Below are positions 1 to 12,525 of a DNA stretch of 64,000 nucleotides, piece after piece. Under the pieces are notes generated by a model. The model ran no database searches and had not been told where the DNA came from. It worked only from the letters and a program-made list of their open reading frames with translations. The stretch spans positions 16,812,501 to 16,876,500 of the forward strand of contig NW_026947507.1 of NCBI RefSeq assembly GCF_034190915.1. The letters are read 5' to 3'. This DNA comes from Cavia porcellus (lineage: Eukaryota; Chordata; Mammalia; Rodentia; Caviidae). The position numbers were made by a program, and so were the translations under genes. Numbering within the stretch: position 1 is the stretch's first letter; every line of letters begins with the position of its first letter.

Positions 1-501
1 TCTTGTACCATCAATTATCCATATTTAAAAAAAAAAAAAAGGCTATTGTTCTAGTATAAAAATAAACTGATCAATAGGTTAAGATTAAAATGTCAAAAAT
101 AAAATTCTAAAAAATATGTCCTCAGTATATTCAAATAAAATATCACTTTGCAGTAAAAGAATATACCATAAACATAATGACAAACATGTAGAGCAATACA
201 CTGTACATATTTTTTTTACATATGGACCCAAAATAAAACTAAATAATTCTAAGTTCAAATATATGTACATTTGTTTGAATGCCACAACAGAAATGAGATT
301 ATTAGTCAGAAATCCAAAACCATACCTACAGTAATATAAAGAATGAAATATAATTTGGAGAAAACACTATACTAATTGAGGTGGCAGGGTGTGCAGTGAT
401 GTCCATTTTACCATTTTGAAATATTACCTTTATGTTACATACATTATCATTATCTATGAGGAGATATACACCTATAGGGAACGATATAGTGTGAATATAT
501 C

Positions 502-536
<35 letters not shown>

Positions 537-1090
537 CCCATATATATGAAAAACAAACAAAATGAGTCTTATGAAAATACAAAAGTCAAACTTTTTACAG
601 TAAAGTCTGAAGGTAATTTATTAGTGAGAAAGGAAGCTTAGAATTTGTAGATATTTTGTCTCAGTAAATATAAATATTTGCAGCAAGTGATGCCATTTAT
701 AAATGCAGCATACATACAAACTTAGGAAAATGTATTTTAAAGTATGACAAAGGGAATCAAACCTTTTCAAATTCCAGATAAAGATTTTGATAAAATGGGT
801 AAAGAACAAGAAGAGACAATTTAGAAAATCAAAAAAGTTAGCAAATACAGGAAAATATATCCAAACACTGGTTATTATGTGAAGGTAAATTAAAGTAAAA
901 TAGGTTATAACTTTCTATTCATTACTTAGAAAATAATAAAGTATAACTACAATTCTCCCAGAGATGTAAGAAAAGGCAGATTCAAATATTGCTAAAGAAA
1001 GCATAAATTACTAAAATCTTTCTGGGATGTAAATCAGAATATCTTGCAAAAACATTATGAAAAGAAAAGCTCCAATATATAACAGCATTT
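1..1090. other. A+T-rich stretch without a recognised gene
   Basis: No splice-bounded open frame or known repeat stands out apart from a mixed GT/TA microsatellite at 502-536 and a run of A near position 30. The open frames here are short and low-complexity, and they look like chance. It is probably intron or flank of the gene whose exons begin further right. Confidence 0.5.
502..536. repeat. (GT)n(TA)n microsatellite
   Basis: A run of GT repeats passes directly into a run of TA repeats. Confidence 0.95.
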
Positions 1091-1094
1091 TCAC

Positions 1095-1505
1095 AAGCTA
1101 TTGATTGTTCATAGTGGAAAAATTGAGACAAAATGAATGCTTATGAACAAAGACTTTTGAATAAATTGTAGTTTATTCATATAATGGAATATTATGCGGT
1201 CATTAAATTAATGTGAAACAGCTTACTTGGGATGATGTTCACAATGTACGTTTAAGACAGAAAAGAAAATGAAAACTTGTATAGTGTGATTCTGTTGTTC
1301 TATAAAAATAATTATAAAGCCCTGTATATATCTAATACGCACATGTTCACATCTGATGAAAATTCCATGGAAGAGCTATGGGAAATGCATAGCAGGCTGC
1401 CAGTATAGGTGACCTACGGTGGTGAGGAGTAAGGTGGGTATAAGACAAACTTGTGATGGTAAAGAACAATTTGAGTATAGAGCAAAAAGGAGGAAAGAGG
1501 AGTCT
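1095..1505 (+). mobile_element. Old L1 (L1M-type) 3' fragment
   Basis: The text follows the end of mammalian L1 ORF2 and the start of its 3' UTR. It has the 'ataatggaatattatgc' motif for the imaged Asn-Gly-Ile-Leu-Cys region, followed by a stretch matching the 'aagacag..aaaat..acttgtatagtgtgat' part of older L1 subfamilies. It is diverged, 5'-truncated and non-coding. Confidence 0.6.
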
Positions 1506-2300
1506 ATATAGTTAATAAAAATCTGCAGGCAAAATCAAAGTAATCTGTATAAAATGACCATATTTGTAACCTTATATAAAATTATTTTTATATAGAGCAC
1601 CATTTGCCAGGAGTGCAAGTGTTCATATATTTTAAAGAGGAAAAATATGTTTTTTATTGATAAAATAAGTACATATAGAATATACAAATATAAAGTTACA
1701 TGTCAACAAGAAAATAGCAATAAATGTAGAAAAATTCAGATTTACGATTTGAAAGTGCAATAAGGAGTTTTGGAACCATCAAAATACGTATTTAACTTAT
1801 TTTTACTAGGATTGCCTATAAAATGCAATTTTTATAAAGAGTTCTGTGACATTTTACATACCTGAAAATTTCCACTCAAGCAGAGTGACTTCATTTTTAA
1901 AAATCACATAAACATAAGAGTAAAAATAATTAGTAAAAATCACGGAGAACTTTTTCTCAAGTCTCTGGAGGTAAACAGTACAAATAATCTAAATGCATAT
2001 ACCAACTATTATTTTCTAAGTAATGGAAATTAAGATCTGGTACTTCAAGGTTTTTAGTCAGTTGTCTGTTTATCATAACTAATGTTTAATTGCTTATTCT
2101 AATGTTGTATTACTTTTCTAATTGATGTGACTTAACTAAGAATTTTTCAATTTCACATTGTTATAGCAATTTCTAATTGGCTTTTTTGGCCCAGAGTTGA
2201 GAAATATGATGTGCATTTATGAATATGCATCAATATAATTATTTTACACCTGATTAATACCACATTGGACCTTCATCTGAGCATTTGAAATAAAAATGCA
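1506..2300. other. A+T-rich stretch, no gene recognised
   Basis: No recognisable repeat family and no convincing exon. The segment is low in GC with scattered TAATTA-type words. Intronic or intergenic filler is the best description. Confidence 0.5.
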
Positions 2301-2301
2301 G

Positions 2302-2352
2302 CTATATTTTGATAAAGCCTTTGATAGTCTTGAAAAAGTTCACCCATTTCAA
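2302..2352 (+). CDS. Weak candidate exon (51 nt, phase 0-0)
   Basis: An AG acceptor at 2300-2301 and a GTAAGG donor at 2353 bound a 51-nt open frame reading LYFDKAFDSLEKVHPFQ. The donor is good, but the acceptor has almost no pyrimidine tract. The DKAFD words also resemble the reverse-transcriptase motif of L1-type elements, so a retroelement remnant is an alternative. Its phase would fit the weak exon at 8181-8205. The function is unknown. Confidence 0.22.
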
Positions 2353-2887
2353 GTAAGGGTCAAAGAAAGGGAGACCTGCGAGTTTAATTTTTTTCCCTAT
2401 AAAAAACGATGAGTAATAAAAATATTCAGTAATATTTTAGATTCAATAATTTTACATTTTTCCACTGAGCAATATACACATCTCTAATCTTCAAGTTTTC
2501 AATATTGTGTTCTAATACTCGTGTCATTAATTAAGGAACATATTTCTAGTTTCTGGACTAAATAAGCACACTTAAACATATGTAGGCATTCACTTTATCA
2601 CTTTATCAGTTTTTTTTAAATATGTTTGTAATAAATAATGATTATAATCATTGTGAGCCATCATTACATATACATAACATAATTTAATTATTTTGTGCCA
2701 CTGTTTCTTTATGTCCCCACCATGGTATTTATTCTTGCCTTACCTTTAGAATTATTAAATTCACGTTTTTGTGTATAGCATATATGGCATTAACAAATAG
2801 GAAACATCATATGAATTTTCTCAGAAATATGAATTAAATCCTTATTTTAAAGGCAAAAGTGGAGTGTGTGCCATTGGTTATGTGTTT

Positions 2888-3035
2888 TTTTTTTTTTTGG
2901 TTAGTAATTAAATTTATTTGTACATTTAGAAACACATAATGATTATACTCATCACAGAGAATTTGTACCTGTATGCGATATATTTTGATTCCTCCCCTTC
3001 CCCCAGTAATTCCCTTGCCTCCTGGTCATGTGTTT
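2888..3035 (-). mobile_element. L1 3' end, inverted
   Basis: A run of T at 2885-2898 is the poly-A tail read from the opposite strand. The following text, with a 'tgattatactcatcacagagaatttgtac' core and pyrimidine-rich 'cctccccttcccccagt' words, is the inverted 3' UTR typical of the L1 lineage seen several more times in this window (29.1, 35.4, 37.2 and 60.0 kb). Confidence 0.55.
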
Positions 3036-3428
3036 CTTGATACAGCAAGTTTGACTAAGTCTTTTGGATTTCAATCTTGTGATTGGATGCATTGGGTATA
3101 CTGCCAAGCCCAACATTTTGCCTCAAAAATTCTGGTTGAACTGAAGCCCACCCAGCCAGTGATCCTTAGATCAAATTCAGTCATATTAATTTTATTTCAT
3201 AATGTTGTGCTATAAGAATTACCTCCTGCTAATAAGTCCTAGACTAAATTTATTTTAATGTTCAAGTATAAAAGGAAGGAACTTCATGACTAATCAATAA
3301 TTCAAAGGTTGTTTCTCTTTCTGTACCTGCTTGGGTCATTCTTAATGCTTTATGATTTAAAAAGAAATATAAACTGGCTACAAAAAGGTATATCAGCACC
3401 CTGACATGGTCACTTTATCAACTATATA

Positions 3429-3429
<1 letters not shown>

Positions 3430-3475
<46 letters not shown>
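3430..3475. repeat. (CA)n microsatellite
   Basis: About 22 uninterrupted CA units. The 63-aa and 72-aa minus-strand frames with poly-Cys-Val are artefacts of this repeat. Confidence 0.97.
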
Positions 3476-3483
3476 GAAAGATA

Positions 3484-4400
3484 TATGTTAAATACTGTAA
3501 ATATAGCACAAAGTGACCTGTGATAAATGCTGGTGAAGACATGAAGGATGGGATAGGAGAGAGCATAAACTGCCACTTTGGCATGCAGTTTGGAAGTTTT
3601 CATAAAAAAGAAACATATTTTTGGATAATCCAGCAATCACATTATTCAATATTTACTCAGATGAGCTGAAAACATGTCCACACAAAATCTGAAGTATGGT
3701 TGTTTGTACCATCTTTATTCAGAGTCACCAAAATCTGAAAGTTATCCAAATGTTTTTCGGTTGGTAAGTAGAAAATCAATGTGAATGGGTAAATAAAGAC
3801 AATGGAATGCTAGTCAACACTAAAAGAAAATGAGTTATTAAGCCACAAACAGATAGGGGAAAAACGCTTATCAGTAAGTGAAACAATCTAATCTTTTAGT
3901 TTTTGTTTTTATTGGTTTTGAGACAGTGTCTCAAACTGGCGTCAAACTCACTGTGTAGCCCAGACTGGCCTCGAACTCACCGTGATCCTCCTGCCTCGGC
4001 CTCCCAAGTACTGGGACTGCAGGCATGTGCTACCATGTCTGATTAAAAAAACCTAATTTGAAAAGGTTAATACTGCATGATTTTAACTAATGGCACTATG
4101 GAAAAGGAAAGACTGGAGACAATAAAACAGATCAAGGGTTGTATGGAGATTAAAAGGAAAAATTATGAAAGAAGATTTGTAGTGGAGTTATATAATCATA
4201 TCATTATTATGGATGATGCACTAATGGTAGAGAAAAAACAACATTTATTGTTTAAAAGCCATGAAATTTACACTACCAAGATGAAGTCCATGCTAAGTGT
4301 GGAATTTGGCTAATGGTGATATGTCAGCACAGACTCATGAGTTGTTAGGAAATATACCATTCCCTCCAAAGACACTGAGAGTTAAGGAGACTGCATCTGT
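3484..4400 (+). mobile_element. Old L1 3' region, split by a B1
   Basis: The order of motifs is that of the end of L1 ORF2: 'tgctggtgaagacatgaagga', 'cactttggcatgcagtttggaag', 'ataatccagcaatca', and 'caatggaatgctagtcaaca'. A 3' UTR follows with 'accaagatgaagtccatgctaa' and 'gtgatatgtcagcac'. The element is interrupted at about 3897-4045 by an inverted B1, so the L1 is older than that B1 insertion. It is non-coding; the 78-aa frame at 4077-4313 lies inside its 3' part. Confidence 0.75.
3897..4045 (-). mobile_element. B1 SINE (7SL-derived), inverted
   Basis: The inverted right half of a 7SL-derived SINE is clear: 'tgtagcccagactggcctcgaactcac', 'cctcctgcctcggcctcccaagtactgggactgcaggcatg'. The internal 'aactcactgtgtagcccagactgg' segment is the duplicated portion seen in rodent B1-like elements. 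It sits inside an older L1. Confidence 0.88.
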
Positions 4401-4675
4401 TGTAGGAGACATAGGAGAATTCTGAGTATCTTCTCAGTTTTTCTATGAACTTAATACTATCCTTAAAAAGTGCTCTATTCAAAACTACAGGCTTAGGATG
4501 TAGCTCTTTGTTCTTCTATCACATATAGGTTCTGCTCTAAACATAATAAATAATTTAAAAGATATATAAAAGCCCATTACCAGCATATAATAATTTTCCA
4601 ACAATGCACAGTGAGGTTTAAAAGGGTTCTTACTAAAGATTTCTCAAAATGGTACATATACAACAATCAAGTTTT

Positions 4676-5062
4676 TGTGTTTTATATATAAAGTAATCCC
4701 CAAAGACTCATACTCTGGGTAATAACCTTATTAATGGACCCATGAATGAAACAATGAGCAGAATGGGCTGTTATGAGGTTGGATCTGGTTGGAGGAAGCA
4801 AGTTCCTGGGGCAGTGCCTTTGAAGGATAAGTATCTGGCCTTTTTCTTTTCCTTTCTTGCAGCTTCTCAACTGCTGTGAACTGAGCAGCTACATTCCTCA
4901 ATGCCCCAACGTGTTGTACCTGCATCACCACAGGACTAAAAGCCATGGAAGCAGCTGACCATGTACTGGAACATCTGAAGCCATGAGCCAAAATAAATCT
5001 TTCCTGCTTTAAGTTGTGAAGGTGAGGTATTTTTCTCCAGTAATAGAAAGTGACTAACACAC
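4676..5062 (+). mobile_element. MaLR-type solo LTR
   Basis: The start resembles MaLR LTRs ('atccccaaagactcat...'). The end has the diagnostic 'gccatgagccaaaataaatctttcctgctttaagttgtgaaggt...ttctccagtaatagaaagtgactaacaca', with a poly(A) signal near 4991. No internal region follows, so it is a solo LTR. The 109-aa minus-strand frame across it is spurious. Confidence 0.75.
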
Positions 5063-5530
5063 GAGTCTAGTCTAGTTACTGCTTATAGGTGGGAATGTCA
5101 CATGAACAAACATGATAGTGAGCAACTAGAACAAAATAGTGATAATTTTCAATAAACATTCCATTATACTAAAAGAATATCTTTAAAACCAGGTTTATTC
5201 TTGTAAATATATGTTCATCCTCGAAAATTCACTTTTCTACCATTTTCTGAATTCTATTTCTCTCAAACCATTTGTTCTTCGTCCACTTCATGACGCCCTA
5301 GATCTGAGCAGCATTTTACTTCAAAGTTTTTATTAGACATCAAAAGCTATTATTTTAAATGAAAATATAAATATTTCAATCTTTCATCTATGTTGTCACT
5401 TTGTAACTAACTTATAATCTTTTTGATGTTACGACAGTGATTTCTTTACATTTTATCATTCATTCTTTTCTCACTCTCTACACACAGTAGATTCTCAAGT
5501 ATTTTAAACAATAATTGATGATGTTCCTTC
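5063..5530. other. Unique sequence, nothing recognised
   Basis: No repeat family and no exon with paired splice sites was recognised here. Confidence 0.4.
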
Positions 5531-5539
5531 AAGAACCAT

Positions 5540-5800
5540 AATACAGTTCGTGGCAACTGTTTATTGGCTTCAGGATAAACTGACTTGAAAAGTACTTTGT
5601 ACAATCGAGGGCCCCTTTGCAGAGGCCAATCATTCAGACCATCTGAGTGATAATCACAAAAATCCCTGAATGAAGCATCTGTCTACTATGTTTAAAGGCA
5701 CAGAGAACATCTTCTGGGATGCCCAAAGGGTATTTCTTGACATCTGGCAGCAATCTCCCTATTCATATTTGGAAGCCAGAAGGTAATAGATGAGTGAATG
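5540..5800. promoter_or_regulatory. Possible conserved non-coding element
   Basis: A repeat-free block of more balanced composition contains GGCCAATCA and CCAATCATTCAGACC-type words and a palindromic-looking 'gagggcccc'. There is no open frame. The judgement that it looks constrained is by eye only. Confidence 0.25.
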
Positions 5801-6479
5801 TTTGACAGCAGTGTACCATCTCCACTTTAAATCTATGTGCTTGAAGATGGGCATATAAAAATCATCTTGGACTTATAATAATCCTTTCCACTAAATATAT
5901 CTCTCTGGCTATACAATGATGCTTAAAATATCAAATTGTGTTGAAGAAAACAGTTATATTTAAAATAGAATCTAAGCAACATGAAAGTCCATTTATTATA
6001 CATTAAAAGACTATATATGAAATCTATATGGGCCTTTTTCATTTTATGTGTATCATCAATAATGCAACAAAATATCTTAGAAATTCTAATGTATGATTCA
6101 GAAATTCTAATGTGTTAGTGTATTTTAATAATTCAGAATTCCTCATAAGATATCTGAGTTTCATTTCATTAAAGAGTGAATGCTATTGTGTTTTAATCAC
6201 AGCCTCTTGTTTTTGTACATAAATAAGACTGAACTGTGTGTATTTAAGTGTTCAGTCTTACCCAGAAACTGCCACAGTTTCCCCTATGCACAGAGTAATT
6301 ACTGAATCTTTTATCCAAGGAAATGGAATGTTTTCTGTTGCTCAAACATCACTTCCAAGAAGAAATATGCTAATGTTGGAAAATATTTTAAGGAACAATT
6401 AACATAAAATCTATTAGCTATAACCCATTGTCTCCCAAAGAGAAACTAATACATACAGTAAACAGTGTGCACAAATGAA

Positions 6480-7250
6480 CACAGAGCTTTGTTGAGTCAG
6501 TGATTTCCATGTGCTTGGTTGACTTCTGGCTCCAACCCTTAACTCTACTCAGTCTTTTTCAGCGACCCTTGGCCGTCTCCAACTACTCAAACTGCAAGAA
6601 GACTGAAACCAATTTGTTTTCCTTATGTTTTTAAAGCCACTAGCCTGGTATGCTAATTAGAAATAAATAGCTTGACCCATAAAGGAAACGGCAGGAAACC
6701 TGAAATGAAGGCATTACCCAACACTTCATGCTCTTTAGTGATGCCATTTTAAATATTTCAGACAGCCTATAAATAATTAAAACCTCACCACAGCAAATTA
6801 TGTCCTATTATGCAAATAAATAGCCTCCTCCCTGGTTTCATTAAAGATTCTAAATGACAAGCTGAGCCGTTTAAACATAGCAAGGTAATGCAGTGAGGCG
6901 AGAAATCTTTCAATATATTTTTTTTAATTGTTAGTGCCAAATTTCATGTGGATTTTTTACTGTAACACTTTAATTTGCATGAGCAAATAAACCTTTAATA
7001 AACCTTTTGTAAGTGGAGGAAATGCATCATTTAATTAAATTTGATTTGTTGAGAAACTATTGTGCCTCATGAATATTTAAGATCCACAGACTCTCCCTTT
7101 TACTGAAAAGAGTACAATATTAAGAGAGTAATTTCAAGAAGTTTACCTGACAGCATCTGAGAAATTAAAAGCAATTAATAAATATTGGTGATTAACTGTT
7201 CAATTAAATTGACAGGCCTGCACACATAAGAATCAATAGTGTGCTTTCAT
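6480..7250. promoter_or_regulatory. Candidate enhancer-like conserved block
   Basis: A repeat-free 0.75-kb stretch is dense in homeodomain-type TAAT words. It carries two POU octamers in opposite orientation: ATGCAAAT at 6810-6817 and ATTTGCAT at 6973-6980. It also has 'ttaattaaattt' and a 'gtttaaac' palindrome. It has no open frame and no transposon signature. The composition and motif density resemble developmental enhancers in gene introns and deserts. Conservation could not be tested. Confidence 0.35.
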
Positions 7251-7254
7251 GCAT

Positions 7255-10200
7255 ACTTATATCAAGATCTAAGTATATTTTAAATCCATGATAAAAACTT
7301 TTAGTGTGTGGATGTCTCAAGATTCATTTTTGAAAAGCATTAAGTTTTCACATTCTTTTTGAAAAAATGTTTGTTTCATGCCAAATTTTTAAAAAATGGC
7401 CCCAAGACTTGTGTCATAAGGTACGATTATGGTAAAACATTTTACAGGGGAAATTACTTTTATTTTTAAATTCAAAAAAATGTTTTCCTTGTAAATCTGA
7501 ACTGCACAGAACAAAGAAAAGAGTTTCAGTAAAAATAAATAAATATCTTTGACTATGAATGTGTAAAATATTACATTCTTCTGAAGCATAATCTCACATT
7601 TTACTTCAGTTGAAACACTATGAACAGCTAAGGAAATTTTTCTTTAGTTATTTTAGTGGTTAGTGATTGTTGAAGGAATGTGAATCACTCAGTAACATGC
7701 CAACAGACACACCTATGGTCATAATAAAGGTTACTTTCTCTCACTTTGACACCAAAGAAGTTTCTAAATATTCATCACACAGTCTTTATTAACAACTAAT
7801 GAAGACCAGCTTAGTTGAGAAAATGACTCAGATGTGTTCATAAAATCTAAACAAAATTAGGTAGAGAGATGCCCTAAAATATTTGAAAACATTAATAGAA
7901 TGCATTGTTATTATTACTTTGGATATAATAATCCCAATGTTGTCCATTTTAAAAATGGTTGACATATTTAGTTTTATTAGTTCAAAATAGTCTATATATT
8001 TTTGGAAATAATTTTGAAGTAATGTTTGTTTATAAAAGATGCTCGAAGACTCTGTTATACCCATCGCAATATAATGTTACTTTCTGGTGAAAAGGGATAG
8101 CTGAGTAACTATATTTTTTAAAAAGTGGCTTAGAATTTACCAATGCTCGCAAATTATCAATATTGCTTTCTTTCTAACAGAAGAATCATCATTTGTGTGA
8201 GGAAAGTAGTCTTACTTCTCTCTATGAAATGCACTCAATCCCTGAAATCTCTACTCACATTAACTGTGATGAAATCCTTCTACCCCGTATTCTGGCATCA
8301 TCTTATTTTCCATATTTTTTTTTAGACAATTCCTAAAAATGATTCATCAGGGATATTTTTCTTTCAGTTTCTTTTCTCCTTTAAGCCTTATTAATCTCTG
8401 CACTAATAAAAGTGAATAAATCTGTAAGAACAATTCAACTCAAGAGAAAGAAAAAAACAAACAAACAAAAAAAAACCAAACCTCCCTTCACTCTGCTTCC
8501 CTCTGCTCCTCTTTTCCTCCGAGGAAAACTCCTTCTCAATGCAAACATGTTTGCACATAAGAACATACATGAATATTTCAGTTTCTAAATTTACACTACT
8601 CACTCCACTTCAATAACGCTTCTGCCACTGAAGCTACCATGGCCAATGAAATCAAACATCTGGTTCTTAAACTTCTCTGTGACTTTCCATACTACTAGCA
8701 TCTGTCAATTTAGAGAAAAACATTTATCTGATTTCTCTCTGGACTTATTCTGTCCAGGTCTTGCTCCTTGTTTATGACTATTCTTTCTTAGTCTCCTTCC
8801 TTCTTCTCAGATTATATTCAGACGTCTCTCTTTCTATCTCTAGTCCATAGTGATATGACATTTCCCTAGATTTTATCAACCACATATATCCATAAATCAC
8901 ATATTTAATTTTCTCACATTTAGTTCTTAACAATCACAAATATCTATATTTTACATTTACTTCTTAGTCTGATGGTCTGTAAAATATAAATATTCATACA
9001 TCTGTCATAGAAATTTATGCACGTTTCATAAAATTTTTAAAATGTCTTATTTTCACTGTCTCTGAAAATGCCTCAAAGGCACCTTTTAATGCCAAAACTA
9101 TTGTTTTTAAATTTGAATACCTGACTTTATTTTATGGATCAGAAAGAAATGTATTAGCGCTTCAATCAGGATATTTAGCTCTCCATTGATAATTCAAAAT
9201 ACATTCCGGTTACTAACAATGTTCACTCTAAACTGTATAGAAATATACATGCAATACTAAGTTTCACAATAAACCCTTCAAGGCATTGGTTACGCAAATT
9301 TCAACATACAGTAATTGTATTCATCATTGGAATGTAAGTAACAGTGAGTTGTCAAGAGTGTGAAAGGAGTGTAATATTCCTAGCAAGATTAAGTAACAGG
9401 TTGATTTTACTCAGAAGGTGCCATAAAATAGTGAGCAGAAAAAGTGAAATTTAACAATGAACTATAAATATAAGTAGTTATGCATAACAATGCTGAAATA
9501 ATAATCAGTATTGTTATTTGTAAAATATATGCTAAAATATAGATAGTGCATTTTGATTTGCTGAAAATTACAGAGACAAGAAATACTACCTGTTAGACTC
9601 CATTCTCACACTAAGACTAGCGGAGAATCAGACTTCAGGAAAGTATGCCATTGACAGGAACCCACAAGAATTGTTTGCTATACTTGTCTTAGAGTAATGT
9701 CTAATTTATAGTAACTTATAATAACTGTCTAACTTATATTAGATCATAGCTAAACATAAGTCCTAGAAATAGTTTGAACTTTCTTCTAATACATTTCATT
9801 AATTATAGTTGGTTTGCTGTCTTCTTTTGTAGTCTGTATTTTTAAGAAGGTCTTAATTTTGGAATTGTAATTGTTTTCTGTATAAGATCATTCTTTGTAC
9901 TCCTACAGGCAAGTAAATTATTTGGATAGCATATTAAGAAAAAATCTGAAATTTCAGTGGTTTAACATAACCTAAGTTGATTTCCTTTTTACTGCAACGT
10001 TTTTTTTTTTTTTTTAATTTTTTTTCAGGTAATTCTGATATTCATCTTGGCTTTCAGGAAAGAAGGCTTCTAGCATGGAGAGCATCACATCCTTAGAGGC
10101 CCTGTGTAGTGTTAGTGGGTGGAGAATGAAGCATGGAAGCTATGACAGTTTTAAAGGAAAGTCCTTGGGGTGGTGGCCATCATGTGCACTAGTAATCTAT

Positions 10201-10255
10201 TTTCTAGATTCCTCCATGTGACCAAACTGGATTTAAACAAGAAAATAAGGAAAGT
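7255..10255. other. Long unique A+T-rich stretch
   Basis: No repeat family is clear. The small open frames look like chance, apart from the possible micro-exon at 8181. A T-run with an A+T-rich patch lies at 10002-10028. Confidence 0.4.
8181..8205 (+). CDS. Weak candidate micro-exon
   Basis: The acceptor is strong: a CTTTCTTTCTA pyrimidine tract then ACAG at 8177-8180. Two donors are possible, GTGAGG after 8196 (16 nt) or GTAGTC after 8205 (25 nt). Both lengths convert phase 0 to phase 1, exactly what is needed between the weak exon at 2302-2352 and exon A at 11314. The frame reads KNHHLCEE. Exons this short are easily produced by chance. Confidence 0.22.
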
Positions 10256-10261
10256 AAGAGA

Positions 10262-10627
10262 TTGGTCTGGTTTGACTATCCCACAAATTTCATGTGTTGG
10301 AAACATGTTCTTCAAGCAATGATATTCAAAACAATGGTGGTCACATTTAAAGGTGATCAGGTCTTGAGGCTTTTGCCCTTGGGAATGGATTAATGTCATT
10401 ATTCCAAGTATAAATATTTTTATAAAAGCAAGTTTGTCTCTCTCGTATTCCTTTTCAGCACTCTTTCCCCATGGATGCCTTCTTCCATGAAATGCCAAGC
10501 CACAGCAAGAAGGCCTCATGTAAGAGAGTCTCTCCATCTTAAAATTCCCTGCCTCCAGAATTATGAGCCTAGCAAATCTGCATTGTTTATAATCTGTCTC
10601 GTCTCTGGTATTTTGGTGTAACACAGG
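10262..10627 (+). mobile_element. MaLR (MST/THE1-like) solo LTR
   Basis: The order matches this LTR class: 'tggtctggtttgactatccc', 'aggtgatcaggtcttgaggcttttgcccttgggaatgga', 'ttataaaag', 'tccccatggatgcc', 'cctccagaattatgagc' and 'gtctctggtattttggtgtaacaca'. The long minus-strand frame of 159 aa at 10151-10630 is an artefact of this LTR. Confidence 0.75.
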
Positions 10628-11313
10628 CAAAGGCAGATGTGTATCTCAGTTATGTAACACGTAAGAACACTGACCTGGTGAACCAGTACACAAGTTTTCC
10701 AACAATGGCCTCAGATTAATTAATGCCTGTCTGATTTTCAAACCTCAGCAACTTTTACATCATTGCTTTGAAATGATATGCAATCTTATAGTTTGGTTCT
10801 CATGCTACTTCCTCTTCACTTCAAATAACAATCACATTAATAATTATGTTATTTTATATTTGGTCATTTTAATGGTGCTTACAAATATTCTCTTAAAGAA
10901 ACAATTATCTAAATTTTGTAAGAAAACACATAGCATAAGAGATCCAGGGTTAGCAATTTATTTAAAAGTAGAAGATGTGCTTAGCATGTATAACTACTTG
11001 GCTTTTGTCCCTAGGAAAGAAAAGGGGACAAAACTTGAAATAATGTAAATAGTTTTTTTTTAAATGAGAGCCTAAAAGCTATTTTGCAAGATACTCTTTT
11101 GTCAAATACTATTTTGTTTTAAAAAATAAATGGTGGCTGTCATTGTATTGACTTTTATGCTAATTTAATCCTTATTAAGTAAAAGTACACATAAGTTGAA
11201 ATAAAAATTTAGATATATTTTTTTTCAAATTTAGTTCTGCCCTAACATGAGTTTAATCTTATATTTTAAATCTTTATAAACATGAAAAGTTTTGTTTTAT
11301 TTTCAAACTGTAG

Positions 11314-11380
11314 ATGCCTTTGAGAAGAAGGCTGAGAGACTAATGCTGAAAACCGTTAGGACTGGCAAGTACACTTCTAA
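11314..11380 (+). CDS. Coding exon A of unidentified spliced gene
   Basis: A 67-nt exon candidate. The acceptor is 'ttttattttcaaactgtag' ending at 11313, and the donor is a perfect GTAAGT at 11381. Only one frame is open: it starts with 2 nt of a split codon (AT), reads AFEKKAERLMLKTVR and onward for 21 codons, and leaves AA (phase 2). The other two frames contain stops. The sequence is lysine/arginine-rich and hydrophilic, without a motif I can name. It joins exon B in frame (AA+T gives Asn). The protein family is unknown, and this could also be a decayed exon. Confidence 0.6.
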
Positions 11381-11389
11381 GTAAGTTCA

Positions 11390-12340
11390 CTTTACATTTG
11401 GGAAGATGGAACTCGACCTTTTTTTCCAAATGGTGATGCCAGCTTTTGCAAATTGCATGAGATAGTTTCTATAGTTTTATTGTAAATCTCCTAATAAAAT
11501 TGTGTAATCTTTATTTTTATTTTTTTGGTGTTTAAATGAAGCATTTCAAGCTAAAATTAGCATGGTTTTTCTCTCTGGATAATTTAAAAATACATCTTCT
11601 GTTCTTGATTATGCCTTTCAACTGTCCACATTATTAAGGCTGATATCAAATATTACATATTTAAATTGTGCAGATTCTTCCTTTACTCAAAGACAAAAAT
11701 CTGAAAATGTGAACAGAAACTATCACTGATGCATTTGGCATTTAAATACTTAGTAGATTTTTCCCTTCTTGAATTGAAATAATTACTTCTGAAGTTGTAC
11801 TGCATATATTTTAAATGGAATATTTTAAACTATGACAAAACTTGACATATTTAATTGAGCTACTTATTTTCAAGTTTTGGATTTTTGACATAAAAGAATA
11901 TGGACTAATTTACACCTACTTAAATATCTTTACATATTTATACATTTTTCCTCTGAAAACTTTAGTAGTTTGATTTTACGAAGTGTGAAGAACTATTTTG
12001 ACAGGTATTTTAACTTTTGCTTCCTTTTATTTTCCGTTCTTTACTTCTTTGTACTTTTCCACCTTAATTTGCTTATACGTTTCATAAGGTGCAAAATTCT
12101 GTTTTGTGAGTACATACTCATACACATGCCCATACTGAAGATTACACTTACCAACATTTGCTTCATAAATTGCATGTGTAGTATTTTGCTAACCAATAAT
12201 TTCAAATAATAATTTAAAGCAAGTACACAAATATAGTCAGTTTGCTTCTCCATAGCGTAAATTTTTGGAGGAAGTTATATACTCATTGGTCTTCCGGAAC
12301 TATCAAATTATTCAGTGTGCAACAAAGAGATTAATTTAAA
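11390..12340. other. Intron A-B, left part
   Basis: Unique A+T-rich sequence. I saw no further exon with compatible phase and no clear repeat. The 79-aa and 70-aa frames overlapping at 11970-12253 on opposite strands are low-complexity chance frames. Confidence 0.4.
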
Positions 12341-12344
12341 ATGT

Positions 12345-12525
12345 GTTTCTATTTATTTGTCAGCAACATTTTATTTTGGATCATTGTAGATTCACATGCG
12401 GTTGTTTAAAAAGAGTTCATGTACATCTTACTGAGTTTTCCACAATGGTAAAATCTTGCAGAACAATGGTACAATCTCACAAATAGAACATTAACATTAA
12501 TAAGCTGAAAATCCAGGACATCTCA
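12345..12525 (-). mobile_element. Inverted old L1 3' UTR fragment
   Basis: The passage 'gattcacatgcggttgtttaaaaagagttcatgtacatcttactgagttttccacaatggta' followed by 'aatcttgcagaacaatggtacaatctcacaaatagaacattaacatt' follows the inverted 3' UTR of old mammalian L1 elements almost step for step. Confidence 0.6.

Noticed and set aside
3393..3636. Minus-strand frames with a long Cys-Val repeat
   Set aside because: Translation of the (CA)n microsatellite.
4731..5060. 109-codon minus-strand frame
   Set aside because: Contained in a MaLR solo LTR.
9324..9345. 22-nt segment between AG and GTAAGT
   Set aside because: The phase needed to reach exon A puts a TAA at its first codon.
10151..10630. 159-codon minus-strand open frame, the longest in the window
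   Set aside because: It lies almost entirely in an MST/THE1-like LTR and has no splice or promoter context.
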